The notes beneath the pieces are model-generated. The model saw only the letters and a list, made by a program, of their open reading frames with translations. It was not told the DNA's origin and made no database searches. Shown one piece after another: positions 56,745 to 64,000 of a DNA stretch of 64,000 nt. Where the stretch lies: the NCBI GenBank assembly GCA_021648365.1, contig JAKISY010000009.1, positions 10,206 through 74,205 on the forward strand, in the 5' to 3' direction. The DNA is from Verrucomicrobiales bacterium (GTDB taxonomy: Bacteria; Verrucomicrobiota; Verrucomicrobiia; Verrucomicrobiales; DEV007). The position numbers were made by a program, and so were the translations under genes. The stretch's first letter is position 1. Every line of letters starts with the position of its first letter.

Positions 56745-56805
56745 TGCGAAGGCACGCAGGAGAGCTCACATTGGAGGGGCAAGTTCCACCTTGCCTGCGT
56801 ACGCC
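56745..56805. repeat. dispersed GGAGGGGCAAGTTCCACC repeat
   Basis: TTGGAGGGGCAAGTTCCACC followed by TTGCCT (56771-56796) matches 9151-9174. In this copy CACGCAGG and CCTGCGT flank the unit as a hairpin. The repeat lies in the 172-bp spacer before the epimerase-like gene, which otherwise holds no gene. Confidence 0.65.
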
Positions 56806-56870
56806 AACTCCCTGCCCCCCCGGGCTCACCACTCATCCATCATCCACACCTCATAATCCCCTCTTTCATC

Positions 56871-57734
56871 ATGTCTATACTCATCGCAGGTTGCGGCTAC
56901 CTAGGCACTCAAATCGCCCTTAGCTCAGAAAACCGAAAACTAGGTTACACCGCACTATCTCTTTCTGGAAAAGTCTCGGCTCAACTCAGTGGCGAAATCC
57001 TCCGCTGCGATCTCAGTGATCTCGATGCCGTGAAAAAAATATCCCATACGATAGCCCCTCCATCCCATATCATCCAGTGCGCCAGCTCCAACCACGGCGG
57101 CCCCGATGCCTACCGTTCGATCTACCTTCAAGGCGCCCGCAACCTGCTCGCTTGCTTCCCTACTAGCCCCCTGTTTTTCACCAGTTCCACCAGCGTCTAT
57201 GCTCAAACGGATGGTTCACTGATCGACGAAAACTCCCCTGCAGAACCCACTCAAGAAACCTCACAAATCTTGCGCCAAACTGAGGACGTCGTCCTAGCAC
57301 ATAGCGGAACCGTGCTTCGTTTGTCCGGCATCTACGGACCGCATCGCTGCCTGTATCTCAAACGACTACTCCAGCACAACGCAACCATCCACCCCGACAG
57401 TGCACATCGCTATCTCAATCAAATCCATCGAGACGATGCCGCCACCGCAATCCTACACCTGCTAGCTTTGCCACAGGCACAAGTTGCTCAACAAATCTTC
57501 AATATCAGCGACGACAACAACTGGACCCAACAACAGTGTTATCAACAATTAGCACACAAACTCAAACTCCCCGCCCCCCCACTAAGTAACACCAACCAAG
57601 CACGAAAACGCGCCAAAACCCACCGCCGTATTTCTAACCAAAAACTCACACAGCTAGGCTGGTCACCCGCCTACCCCACCCTACTAGATGCGCTCGACCA
57701 CGATCCGCACTTATTACCCTCCTTCGCCGAGTGA
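56871..57734 (+). CDS. NAD-dependent epimerase/dehydratase-like SDR (YeeZ-like)
   Basis: A 287-residue Rossmann-fold protein. It begins ILIAGCGYLGTQIAL, a GxGxxG variant typical of the atypical short-chain dehydrogenase group that includes E. coli YeeZ. Further markers are FFTSSTSVYAQTDG, which lacks the usual YxxxK spacing, LRLSGIYGPHRC and YLNQIHRDDAATAIL. The start is fixed at the ATG after the upstream repeat, as the earlier open frame only translates that repeat. Substrate unknown; catalytic Tyr is not clearly placed, so it may be a binding or regulatory protein. Confidence 0.8.
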   Translation: MSILIAGCGYLGTQIALSSENRKLGYTALSLSGKVSAQLSGEILRCDLSDLDAVKKISHTIAPPSHIIQCASSNHGGPDAYRSIYLQGARNLLACFPTSPLFFTSSTSVYAQTDGSLIDENSPAEPTQETSQILRQTEDVVLAHSGTVLRLSGIYGPHRCLYLKRLLQHNATIHPDSAHRYLNQIHRDDAATAILHLLALPQAQVAQQIFNISDDNNWTQQQCYQQLAHKLKLPAPPLSNTNQARKRAKTHRRISNQKLTQLGWSPAYPTLLDALDHDPHLLPSFAE

Positions 57735-57780
57735 TATTTAATCCTAGCCAAAACTTTGAGTTTAGATAAAGATAAAAGCC

Positions 57781-59109
57781 ATGACATCTCCGCTGTTTCG
57801 CCGCCACCTTCCACTGATCATCCTGCTTTCCACCTACCTCCCGTGCGCCTTCGAGACAAGCCAAGCACAAGACAGTGCCCCCACCGACGAGCACAGCCTA
57901 ACTTTACTTCTCAAACAATGTGACAAACTTTGGAAAAGCGATCTCTCTCAGCTAAAAGATAAATTCGCTACCCACGGTTTCGAATGGATGTCCTCTGACC
58001 GTAATGCCATTCGCAGCGTCTCGCCTGAGCTGCTTATGTTAGACGAGAAGGTTGGTGAAACCGTCATCCGAGGCAAAGAAGGCACCGTTCACCGCGTAGA
58101 TGTTTCCATCTACAACCGTGGTGATCGAGGCTCTATTGACTACAGTGAATTTTCTCAAATGAAAAACCGCTGGCAAAAACACATCAGCGAAATCACCAAA
58201 ACCAAACCCGAGCCACTTAAAAAAGCCAAAAACTCTGCAGTCAAACTCAAACGCATCCTCTGGTACACTCAGAACTCTGCTATTTTGTTAGAAACCAGCT
58301 CCACACAAGGTCAAGCTCAATTCATGCGCCTACGCATGGCACCCAAGCCTAAAGGCGCTTTCTACCTCGGCAATTCAAGCGGCAGGGTTCAGAAAACCCG
58401 TCAGCTTTCCGACCTAAGACGCAATCTGAAAAAAACCTCCACTGGCGATATTTTCATAACAGACATTCCCATGGTGGATCAGGGGCCAAAAGGTTACTGC
58501 GCGGTAGCCAGTGCAGAAAGAGTTTTCCGCTACTACGGTCTAGAAACCGATCAACACGAAATGGCAGAACTTGCCCGCACCTCCTCCGCCGGCGGCACCA
58601 GCCCCACCCTGATGTATGACGCGCTAAAAGAAGCCTCAACAGGAGCTCAGTTGAGAGTTTTCAGCATCATCGCTTGGGATACCAAAAAATTCATGGATGA
58701 CATCAAAGCTTACAACCGAACGGCTAGGAAAAAGGGTCTAAGCCAAGCTCCCGAAGATTGGAGAAGGATTCGCACCATCGGCCAAATTTATGACGCACTA
58801 GATCCGCAAGCCTACAAACAACATAAAGCAGATCGCGGAAACTATTTCAAAAGCTTCAATAACGACATCGAAAAAAACATCAATGCCGGCATCCCTCTTT
58901 TTTGGGGCATCCGCTTAGGCATGTATCCTGAACCCGAAATTCCACAAGCCAAAGGCGGTCACATGCGACTCATCATCGGCTACAACCGCAAAGAAAAAGC
59001 CATTCTATACACCGACTCGTGGGGCCCTGGACATGAATTAAAACGCATGCCCGCCGACCAAGCTTACGCCATCACTAATGGCTTGTTCATCATCAAGCCC
59101 TCACGCTGA
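57781..59109 (+). CDS. secreted papain-like (C39-type) peptidase-like protein
   Basis: A 442-residue protein with a signal peptide (to about residue 33, ending SQAQ). Residues from about 220 form a papain-fold domain of the C39 type. The probable catalytic Cys is in MVDQGPKGYCAVASAERVF, the His in AKGGHMRLIIGYN, and an Asp in LYTDSWGPGHELK. The N-terminal 200 residues show no domain I recognise. Enzymes of this fold cut proteins or peptidoglycan cross-links. No substrate or immunity gene is adjacent. Confidence 0.72.
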   Translation: MTSPLFRRHLPLIILLSTYLPCAFETSQAQDSAPTDEHSLTLLLKQCDKLWKSDLSQLKDKFATHGFEWMSSDRNAIRSVSPELLMLDEKVGETVIRGKEGTVHRVDVSIYNRGDRGSIDYSEFSQMKNRWQKHISEITKTKPEPLKKAKNSAVKLKRILWYTQNSAILLETSSTQGQAQFMRLRMAPKPKGAFYLGNSSGRVQKTRQLSDLRRNLKKTSTGDIFITDIPMVDQGPKGYCAVASAERVFRYYGLETDQHEMAELARTSSAGGTSPTLMYDALKEASTGAQLRVFSIIAWDTKKFMDDIKAYNRTARKKGLSQAPEDWRRIRTIGQIYDALDPQAYKQHKADRGNYFKSFNNDIEKNINAGIPLFWGIRLGMYPEPEIPQAKGGHMRLIIGYNRKEKAILYTDSWGPGHELKRMPADQAYAITNGLFIIKPSR

Positions 59110-59118
59110 TTCCACTGA

Positions 59119-62100
59119 TCACTCTGTCCTCAAGGACTCCATCAAGGGCGTTTTCAACACCACCCGAGCCGCCAACCAACAGAAAAGCAAACCTGCTATC
59201 AAAACTGCTAGATTCACACTCAGCAGCAGTTGGATAGGCAGCCCTGACGACTTTTCCATGAACATCGGCGCCACTGAAACTAAAGCCGCCGACAAGCCCA
59301 CTAGAACTCCCATCACATGCAAAAACCAATGCTCAGCTAACACCATTTTTGCCAGATCTTTACGACGAAATCCTACCGCTTGCATCAAGCCCAATTGACC
59401 ACGCCGCTCCATCACGTTGCGACTGACGACCACCGCCAAGCCCACCGTGCCTAGTAACAGCCCCAAGCCACCAAGTGTCGAAAAGATGCTCAGATAAGTA
59501 TTCTGCACCGCATTAAATTCGTTCAAACGCTGCGCTGTAGGAACCCATTCCACCCCCCTGTCCTCCAACATCCTCGTCAGTCGCTTGACGATTTTTCCAT
59601 CCTCTCCAGAAGACATGTCCAACAAAAAATAACGATAACCGGCGATATCCGAACGTTGTTGGATAAAATTCTTTTCAGAAATCACAATGCTCCCCTGCAA
59701 AAGAGAATTCTCTAACATCCCCACTAACTTCACCGCAAAGGATTCTCCTTTGCTATTTTGATATACGATCAGATCACCCACCCCTTTCATCAAGGCGTAG
59801 GTGGCGGTATTCATATCGATCACGCCAGGAATCACTTTCATTCCGTTCTCATCGGGCAAGGTCTTACCCAACATCTCCCAGCCTGAATCCAACTCAGCAA
59901 GCCCTTTCATTTTTTTAGTAAAATGGAAAGCTTTGCGCTCAGCCAAACCCTCAAAGTTCACCCCCAACAAACGCGGGCGCTGCGCTCGATTCAAATTCAA
60001 ACAAGAAGCGTCATCCCCATCACTCACCCGAAAAGACAGCATCGAAAAGGTCGAACCTTCTTTGCTAAAACCATATTTCTCGCGCCCCTCAGAGCTGTTC
60101 AAATCCTCATACACTGGCAAAGTCGCCGATCCCACATAAGCAAATCCACCCGTCCCCGAAGACCTAGCATCTGCCCCTCGCTCCCCCACCAACCTAAACG
60201 AATTGATCGCCGTCACCATGAACACGCCCGACGCCATCAGCCCCACCACAGCTAGACTGCGCCCCTTACGACGCAAAGCATTTTGCCTACCCAATCCCAC
60301 TAAACTAGGCATAGCTTCACTCGTTCTTGCTAGTCGGCGCAAGATGAGACCGCAAGCAGCCACCCCAGCTAAGGTGAATAGGAAACCTGAACCAAAAAAC
60401 AAACCTTGCTCCTCCATACTGCCCGCTTGTTTGGGTGCCAGCAAACAGCCCAAGCCCGCCAAGAACCCGATCAAAGTCACCCACAGCGCAGGTGCCTTCC
60501 AAAGAGGTTTCAAATCTGACAACGAGGCATCAAAATCTCCTCCCCCAGAAATCAACTGACTAGGCCTTACCTTCATCACCGTCCGGCTAGCGAAATAGAC
60601 CACGACCACTGCGATGAAAACCGTCACCGCCCAAGCCATCAACAAACTGCTGAGTTTAAGGTAATAAACAAACTCGATTCCCGAAGCGGCCGATTGCCAC
60701 GCACCCGACATTCCCCATAAAGCTAATTGAGTGTAAACCCAACCTCCCAACAGACCTAGAGCTGCACCCAGCATGGAGAGCAAACCCGCCTCCAATAACA
60801 ACACGCTACGGATACGTCTCGACGTCATTCCCAAAGCCAGAAACAGACCAATCTGAGAACGTCGCTGCTCCACCCCAAAGATGAAAACCAAAGCAGTAAG
60901 AATCAATGCTGCCACGATTAAGAAAAAACTCATGCTCGCAAACAGCGCCCCAAAATTCATCGACTGCGACACCGCAGCCTTAGATTCCGCACTCACATCA
61001 CGCAGCATCAAACCAAACTCGCTGGGTTTGATCTGCGATCTCAGCTCTGCCATGAAACTTTCAGCCGTCCATGGCTGGCTCGAAAAGCGTATAGCCGTCA
61101 ACTCACCAAATCGATTGCCCCAGATTTCCTTTCCTCGTTGCAAAGAAATAAAGGCTTTGGGCGTAGCTCGATGATCGTCCCAGTATTTTTCATCTTTATC
61201 TCGAATCTTAGATTGATCGATAGCGATGCCGGGCTTCCAATCCTTCATCGTCATGCTTTTTTCATCCGCCAAACCAGGGAAATCTGGAGTCCAATCCCTA
61301 TTCACCGCTTCATCCGCCAGCGGGATCACCGAGCGAACCGTGAACTCTGATGTTGCCAATTCCATTTGACGCGCATCGCCCATCTGAAAATAAGTCATCT
61401 CCACCCGATCTCCCACCTTCACGCCTAGATCCTCAGCCAACCAGTCCGTCACCACCACTTCATCCTCTTTCAAATCAGCCGGCACCACCGGGTTCTCATC
61501 TCCGCCCGTTGCCGCCACCATGCTGTATGGAGTCGAGCGCTCTCCGTGGCGGATCTCATTCACCAAATAGGTCAATACCCCCATGCTACCCTCGCTGCCT
61601 AGCCCCCTCTGAGCAGCCTGCGCCAGCGAACGATCCATAAAAACCCGATCACTGGTCAACTGCCACCCTTTGCCATCATCTACTTTGCTCAGTTGCAGCG
61701 ACGCATCCGTCAAATTCCACACCTGATCTAGAGCTTTTTCCAGATCCTCCTGCAGCGGATGCCAACCACTCCCTCCCACCAACAAAACATTCGCTCGCTC
61801 GGATTTTTCCATTTTTTGCTGCAAAAAGTCCAACGACAGAAATACATTCGAAGTCGGAACCTGCTCAGCTTTCAAACTGTAATGCCCCATATTCTCCGCT
61901 GTGATCAAGGCGTCTATTTTTTTCCGCACCGTCAGCGTTTCATCCGCCTCCCCTGACAAAGGAGCGTCCTTCGAAAGTTCACCCGGCATTTCGAGTCGTA
62001 CCACCAAGGTATCCCCTACCTTCACCCCTAAGCGCCTTGCTAATACTTCGTTCACTGCCAACCACGAAGATGACCGTGTTTTATCAGCAATAGGATTTCC

Positions 62101-62469
62101 CACCCCACCCAATTCCCAAAACCGCTCATCCACCCCCATCACCTGAACCCCATTAGCTCGTCTGCCACCCTCTGGAGTCGCCACCGTCCCCAATACTTGA
62201 ATCACCGGAGCCACCCTCCCTTCCATCTCTTGCACGCCCTCTAAGCGACTCGCCAAATCTTCAGCAAAAAAACGATCCCCTCCAAGCAAGGCAGCACCAA
62301 TACCCTGCGTTCTAGCGGCAGCATTGCGGCGCAAACTTTCTTTCACACTATCCCCCACCACCAGTGAGCCACTCAAGATCGCAGCGGTCAAAGCCACTCC
62401 AACCACTAGCGCCACGTTCAAGCGCCCATAATAAAACAAACTCTGAAACACCAATTTCCAAACACTCAT
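59119..62469 (-). CDS. large FtsX-like ABC transporter permease
   Basis: A 1,116-residue permease with two FtsX-type halves. The first transmembrane helix is at 15-40 (LNVALVVGVALTAAILSGSLVVGDSV), followed by a periplasmic MacB-like domain, then helix groups near 520-620 and 660-740 (FFLIVAALILTALVFIFGVEQRRSQIGLF). A second periplasmic domain follows, then a final helix group near 1000-1105 (LGGLGLLLGTVGLAVVVSRNVMERRGQLGLMQAVGF). This is the mechanotransmission type used to move lipoproteins, toxins or lipids. The ATPase gene lies 134 bp upstream on the same strand. The cargo is unknown. Confidence 0.9.
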   Translation of the reverse strand: MSVWKLVFQSLFYYGRLNVALVVGVALTAAILSGSLVVGDSVKESLRRNAAARTQGIGAALLGGDRFFAEDLASRLEGVQEMEGRVAPVIQVLGTVATPEGGRRANGVQVMGVDERFWELGGVGNPIADKTRSSSWLAVNEVLARRLGVKVGDTLVVRLEMPGELSKDAPLSGEADETLTVRKKIDALITAENMGHYSLKAEQVPTSNVFLSLDFLQQKMEKSERANVLLVGGSGWHPLQEDLEKALDQVWNLTDASLQLSKVDDGKGWQLTSDRVFMDRSLAQAAQRGLGSEGSMGVLTYLVNEIRHGERSTPYSMVAATGGDENPVVPADLKEDEVVVTDWLAEDLGVKVGDRVEMTYFQMGDARQMELATSEFTVRSVIPLADEAVNRDWTPDFPGLADEKSMTMKDWKPGIAIDQSKIRDKDEKYWDDHRATPKAFISLQRGKEIWGNRFGELTAIRFSSQPWTAESFMAELRSQIKPSEFGLMLRDVSAESKAAVSQSMNFGALFASMSFFLIVAALILTALVFIFGVEQRRSQIGLFLALGMTSRRIRSVLLLEAGLLSMLGAALGLLGGWVYTQLALWGMSGAWQSAASGIEFVYYLKLSSLLMAWAVTVFIAVVVVYFASRTVMKVRPSQLISGGGDFDASLSDLKPLWKAPALWVTLIGFLAGLGCLLAPKQAGSMEEQGLFFGSGFLFTLAGVAACGLILRRLARTSEAMPSLVGLGRQNALRRKGRSLAVVGLMASGVFMVTAINSFRLVGERGADARSSGTGGFAYVGSATLPVYEDLNSSEGREKYGFSKEGSTFSMLSFRVSDGDDASCLNLNRAQRPRLLGVNFEGLAERKAFHFTKKMKGLAELDSGWEMLGKTLPDENGMKVIPGVIDMNTATYALMKGVGDLIVYQNSKGESFAVKLVGMLENSLLQGSIVISEKNFIQQRSDIAGYRYFLLDMSSGEDGKIVKRLTRMLEDRGVEWVPTAQRLNEFNAVQNTYLSIFSTLGGLGLLLGTVGLAVVVSRNVMERRGQLGLMQAVGFRRKDLAKMVLAEHWFLHVMGVLVGLSAALVSVAPMFMEKSSGLPIQLLLSVNLAVLIAGLLFCWLAARVVLKTPLMESLRTE

Positions 62470-62603
62470 GACTTAACTCAAAGTAAAACAACAAACCACC
62501 AAAACCATTTTCCCACCATGAAAAATAAAATAATCATCCCACCCCCTCTGCACCTTCATGTTCGTCAATCCCTTCATGGTAAACCTCTTAACTTATTTCC
62601 CCT

Positions 62604-63284
62604 TCAGCCACCAAGCTGCCCTTCACGTAAATTACGCACATCACCCGTGCGTTTTGCCAAGTCCAAATCATGCGTCACCAACACCAAAGCCACCGACTCC
62701 TCCTCATTCAACTCGATCAACAGATCCATCAAGCGTTCCGCATTATCTTCATCCAAGGCCCCCGTGGGTTCATCCGCCAAAATCAAACTCGGTTGATTGA
62801 TCAAAGCTCGCACAACAGCTACACGCTGACGTTCACCCCCCGACATTTGCGCTGGACGACTATGCAAATGCTCACCGAGTCCCATACGTTTCAATAAGTG
62901 CTGTGCCCGCTCTTTCACCTCAGCTTCATCGGGGCGCTGCGCCAATGCCAGCGTTGGAATCAAAACATTCTCCAGAGCCGAACACTGCGGCAACAAATGA
63001 TGCAACTGAAAAATAAACCCTATTTGTTGACTGCGTAAAGACGCCAATTCCTTCTCATTAGCTCCTTGCAAATCTCTACCTTCAAAAATCACCTGCCCCC
63101 CACTAGGCTGATCTAGAGTTCCTAAAATGTTCAATAAAGTGCTCTTACCACAACCCGAAGGCCCCACCACCGAGAACCGCTGCCCTTTAGCTATGCTCAA
63201 ATCTATACCCTGCAAAACCTTACGATCTTCAGCACCCGGATACCACTTGGACACCCCTTTCAACTCAACCACTTGCTCACTCAT
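62604..63284 (-). CDS. LolD/MacB-type ABC transporter ATPase
   Basis: A 226-residue ATP-binding subunit that would drive the large FtsX-like permease encoded downstream. Motifs: Walker A VVGPSGCGKSTLLN, Q-loop in IGFIFQLHHLLPQCSALENV, signature MSGGERQRVAVVRAL, Walker B LILADEPTGALDEDN and the H-loop VLVTHDLDLA. The start is the ATG overlapping the thioesterase stop by four bases; a longer open frame upstream runs through that gene. The order thioesterase-ATPase-permease suggests one operon. Confidence 0.94.
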   Translation of the reverse strand: MSEQVVELKGVSKWYPGAEDRKVLQGIDLSIAKGQRFSVVGPSGCGKSTLLNILGTLDQPSGGQVIFEGRDLQGANEKELASLRSQQIGFIFQLHHLLPQCSALENVLIPTLALAQRPDEAEVKERAQHLLKRMGLGEHLHSRPAQMSGGERQRVAVVRALINQPSLILADEPTGALDEDNAERLMDLLIELNEEESVALVLVTHDLDLAKRTGDVRNLREGQLGG

Positions 63285-63727
63285 TTTATCCTCACTCCTT
63301 CCAATTGTTCGCGCATCTTCGACGGTATCTCCACCGCTTTCATTTTCTGACCTTCTCCTCTCCATGCCACACAAATTACGGTGAATTTTCCGCTCGCCAC
63401 AAGATTTGTTTTTCCCAAATCCCCCCCCTTTTTCCAAAATAGAAATTCATAGTCAATGGTCTTGCTGCTCAATTTTTTGACCACCAATTCAATTTTCACT
63501 TCATCCTCAAAATACAAGGGCAGCCTATAATCGCAAGCCACCTGCACCCGAGGCCATCCCACCGCAGCTCCGTCCCCCTCAGCAGGAAACACAGAAAATC
63601 CCAAAGAGCGCACAAAAGCATGTTCGCAGATCTCCATGAAACGGAAATAATTCGAGAAATGCATGATGCCAGCGGCATCCGTATCAGCAAACTCCACTCT
63701 CTTAGTTAAGCTAAAATGTGCCTTCAT
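63281..63727 (-). CDS. YbgC-like acyl-CoA thioesterase (hotdog fold)
   Basis: A 148-residue hotdog-fold protein of the 4-hydroxybenzoyl-CoA/YbgC type. The signature FADTDAAGIMHFSNYFRFMEICEHAFVRSLG contains the catalytic Asp in its usual place. It should hydrolyse an acyl-CoA or acyl-ACP thioester. It is the first gene of a likely three-gene operon with the ABC ATPase (ATGA overlap) and the permease, which hints at a lipid-related role for the transporter; that is inference. Confidence 0.9.
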   Translation of the reverse strand: MKAHFSLTKRVEFADTDAAGIMHFSNYFRFMEICEHAFVRSLGFSVFPAEGDGAAVGWPRVQVACDYRLPLYFEDEVKIELVVKKLSSKTIDYEFLFWKKGGDLGKTNLVASGKFTVICVAWRGEGQKMKAVEIPSKMREQLEGVRIK

Positions 63728-64000
63728 AAATCGTAACGATCAGTCTACCAAGAGCAAAACCTCACATTTTGGAGTGCGGGCGGCTTGACTCCGCTTTTCC
63801 GCTACCTTTTGCAATCTTGACGCTGACAACATCAGCTTACTCGCAATTCACTAAATTAAAAGCCATCAAAAACTCGTTCAATTCCCATCTCTTCTCAATC
63901 CCAAAAACCCATCTTCCTCTCTCCAGTCTTTGACTTCATTACGGTGCCCTCTGCGCCCTCTGCGCTGACTCTCCACCCTCTTCCCCAAGCTTTTCAGCGC
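63728..64000. repeat. end-of-window spacer with dispersed repeats
   Basis: GGAGTGCGGGCGGCTTGACT then CCGCTTTTCC (63771-63800) belongs to the repeat family at 17101-17137. CCTCTGCGCCCTCTGCGCTG (63955-63974) resembles simple repeat phrases found between genes in other environmental genomes. No gene starts before the window ends. Confidence 0.55.

Noticed and set aside
56670..56870. N-terminal 67-residue extension of the epimerase-like protein
   Set aside because: It reads through the dispersed repeat at 56745-56805; the Rossmann motif starts right after the later ATG.

Overview
The window most likely comes from a member of the Verrucomicrobiota (PVC superphylum). This is inferred from gene content: large secreted dehydrogenase-type beta-propeller proteins with HEAT repeats and a C-terminal cytochrome c (the 'PVC-type heme-binding' architecture), four secreted sulfatase domains, several right-handed beta-helix proteins, Gfo/Idh/MocA oxidoreductases and many short palindromic intergenic repeats. 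I see no rRNA, tRNA, CRISPR array, prophage or complete insertion sequence.

Layout. 1-8.0 kb: the 3' part of a large HEAT-like protein, a secreted sulfatase, a PVC-type cytochrome/propeller protein and a GT4 glycosyltransferase. 8.1-8.9 kb: a FitA/VapB-VapC type toxin-antitoxin pair behind a palindromic operator. 9.3-17.1 kb: housekeeping and envelope genes (membrane pyrophosphatase, muramoyl amidase, a fused RsmA-Nudix protein, peroxiredoxin, PgsA, a CE15-like esterase, an ACT-domain regulator). 17.3-19.9 kb: a pair of small proteins with a possible Roadblock-like fold and a dicarboxylate/glutamate symporter. 20.0-29.7 kb: sialidase, MOSC protein, a DEAD-box RNA helicase with RG-rich tracts, a small secreted DUF6370-like protein, the lutABC lactate-oxidation operon and a TMEM43-like membrane protein. 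30.0-37.6 kb: a 1,513-residue sulfatase-propeller-HEAT-cytochrome c fusion, a decayed alpha/beta hydrolase and a beta-helix protein. 37.6-48.3 kb: sugar isomerase, nusB, ftsY, a decayed oxidoreductase, a beta-helix protein, a BrnT/BrnA-like toxin-antitoxin pair, Gfo/Idh/MocA oxidoreductase, rnhA, a PQQ-type propeller, a methyltransferase and lysS. 48.4-55.3 kb: an IS66-type transposase scrap, a visibly AT-richer DUF4091/GH123-like gene, two sulfatases and ymdB. 55.3-63.7 kb: a second amidase, an epimerase-like protein, a papain-like peptidase, and an ABC exporter (permease and ATPase) with a YbgC-like thioesterase.

How it fits together. The sulfatases, sialidase, CE15-like esterase, beta-helix proteins and DUF4091/GH123-like protein suggest breakdown of sulfated, sialylated or uronate-rich polysaccharides. 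The sugar isomerase and Gfo/Idh/MocA enzyme would handle released sugars, and lutABC would oxidise lactate.

The strongest unusual observations are: (1) two copies of a short non-coding inverted-repeat element (204 and 249 bp) with matching ends and perfect 5-bp target duplications; (2) a sulfatase fused to a PVC-type dehydrogenase/cytochrome in one polypeptide, while separate proteins of the same two types lie next to each other elsewhere in the window; (3) a KsgA/RsmA rRNA dimethyltransferase fused to a Nudix hydrolase; (4) a palindromic repeat family whose arms change in a compensatory way between copies.
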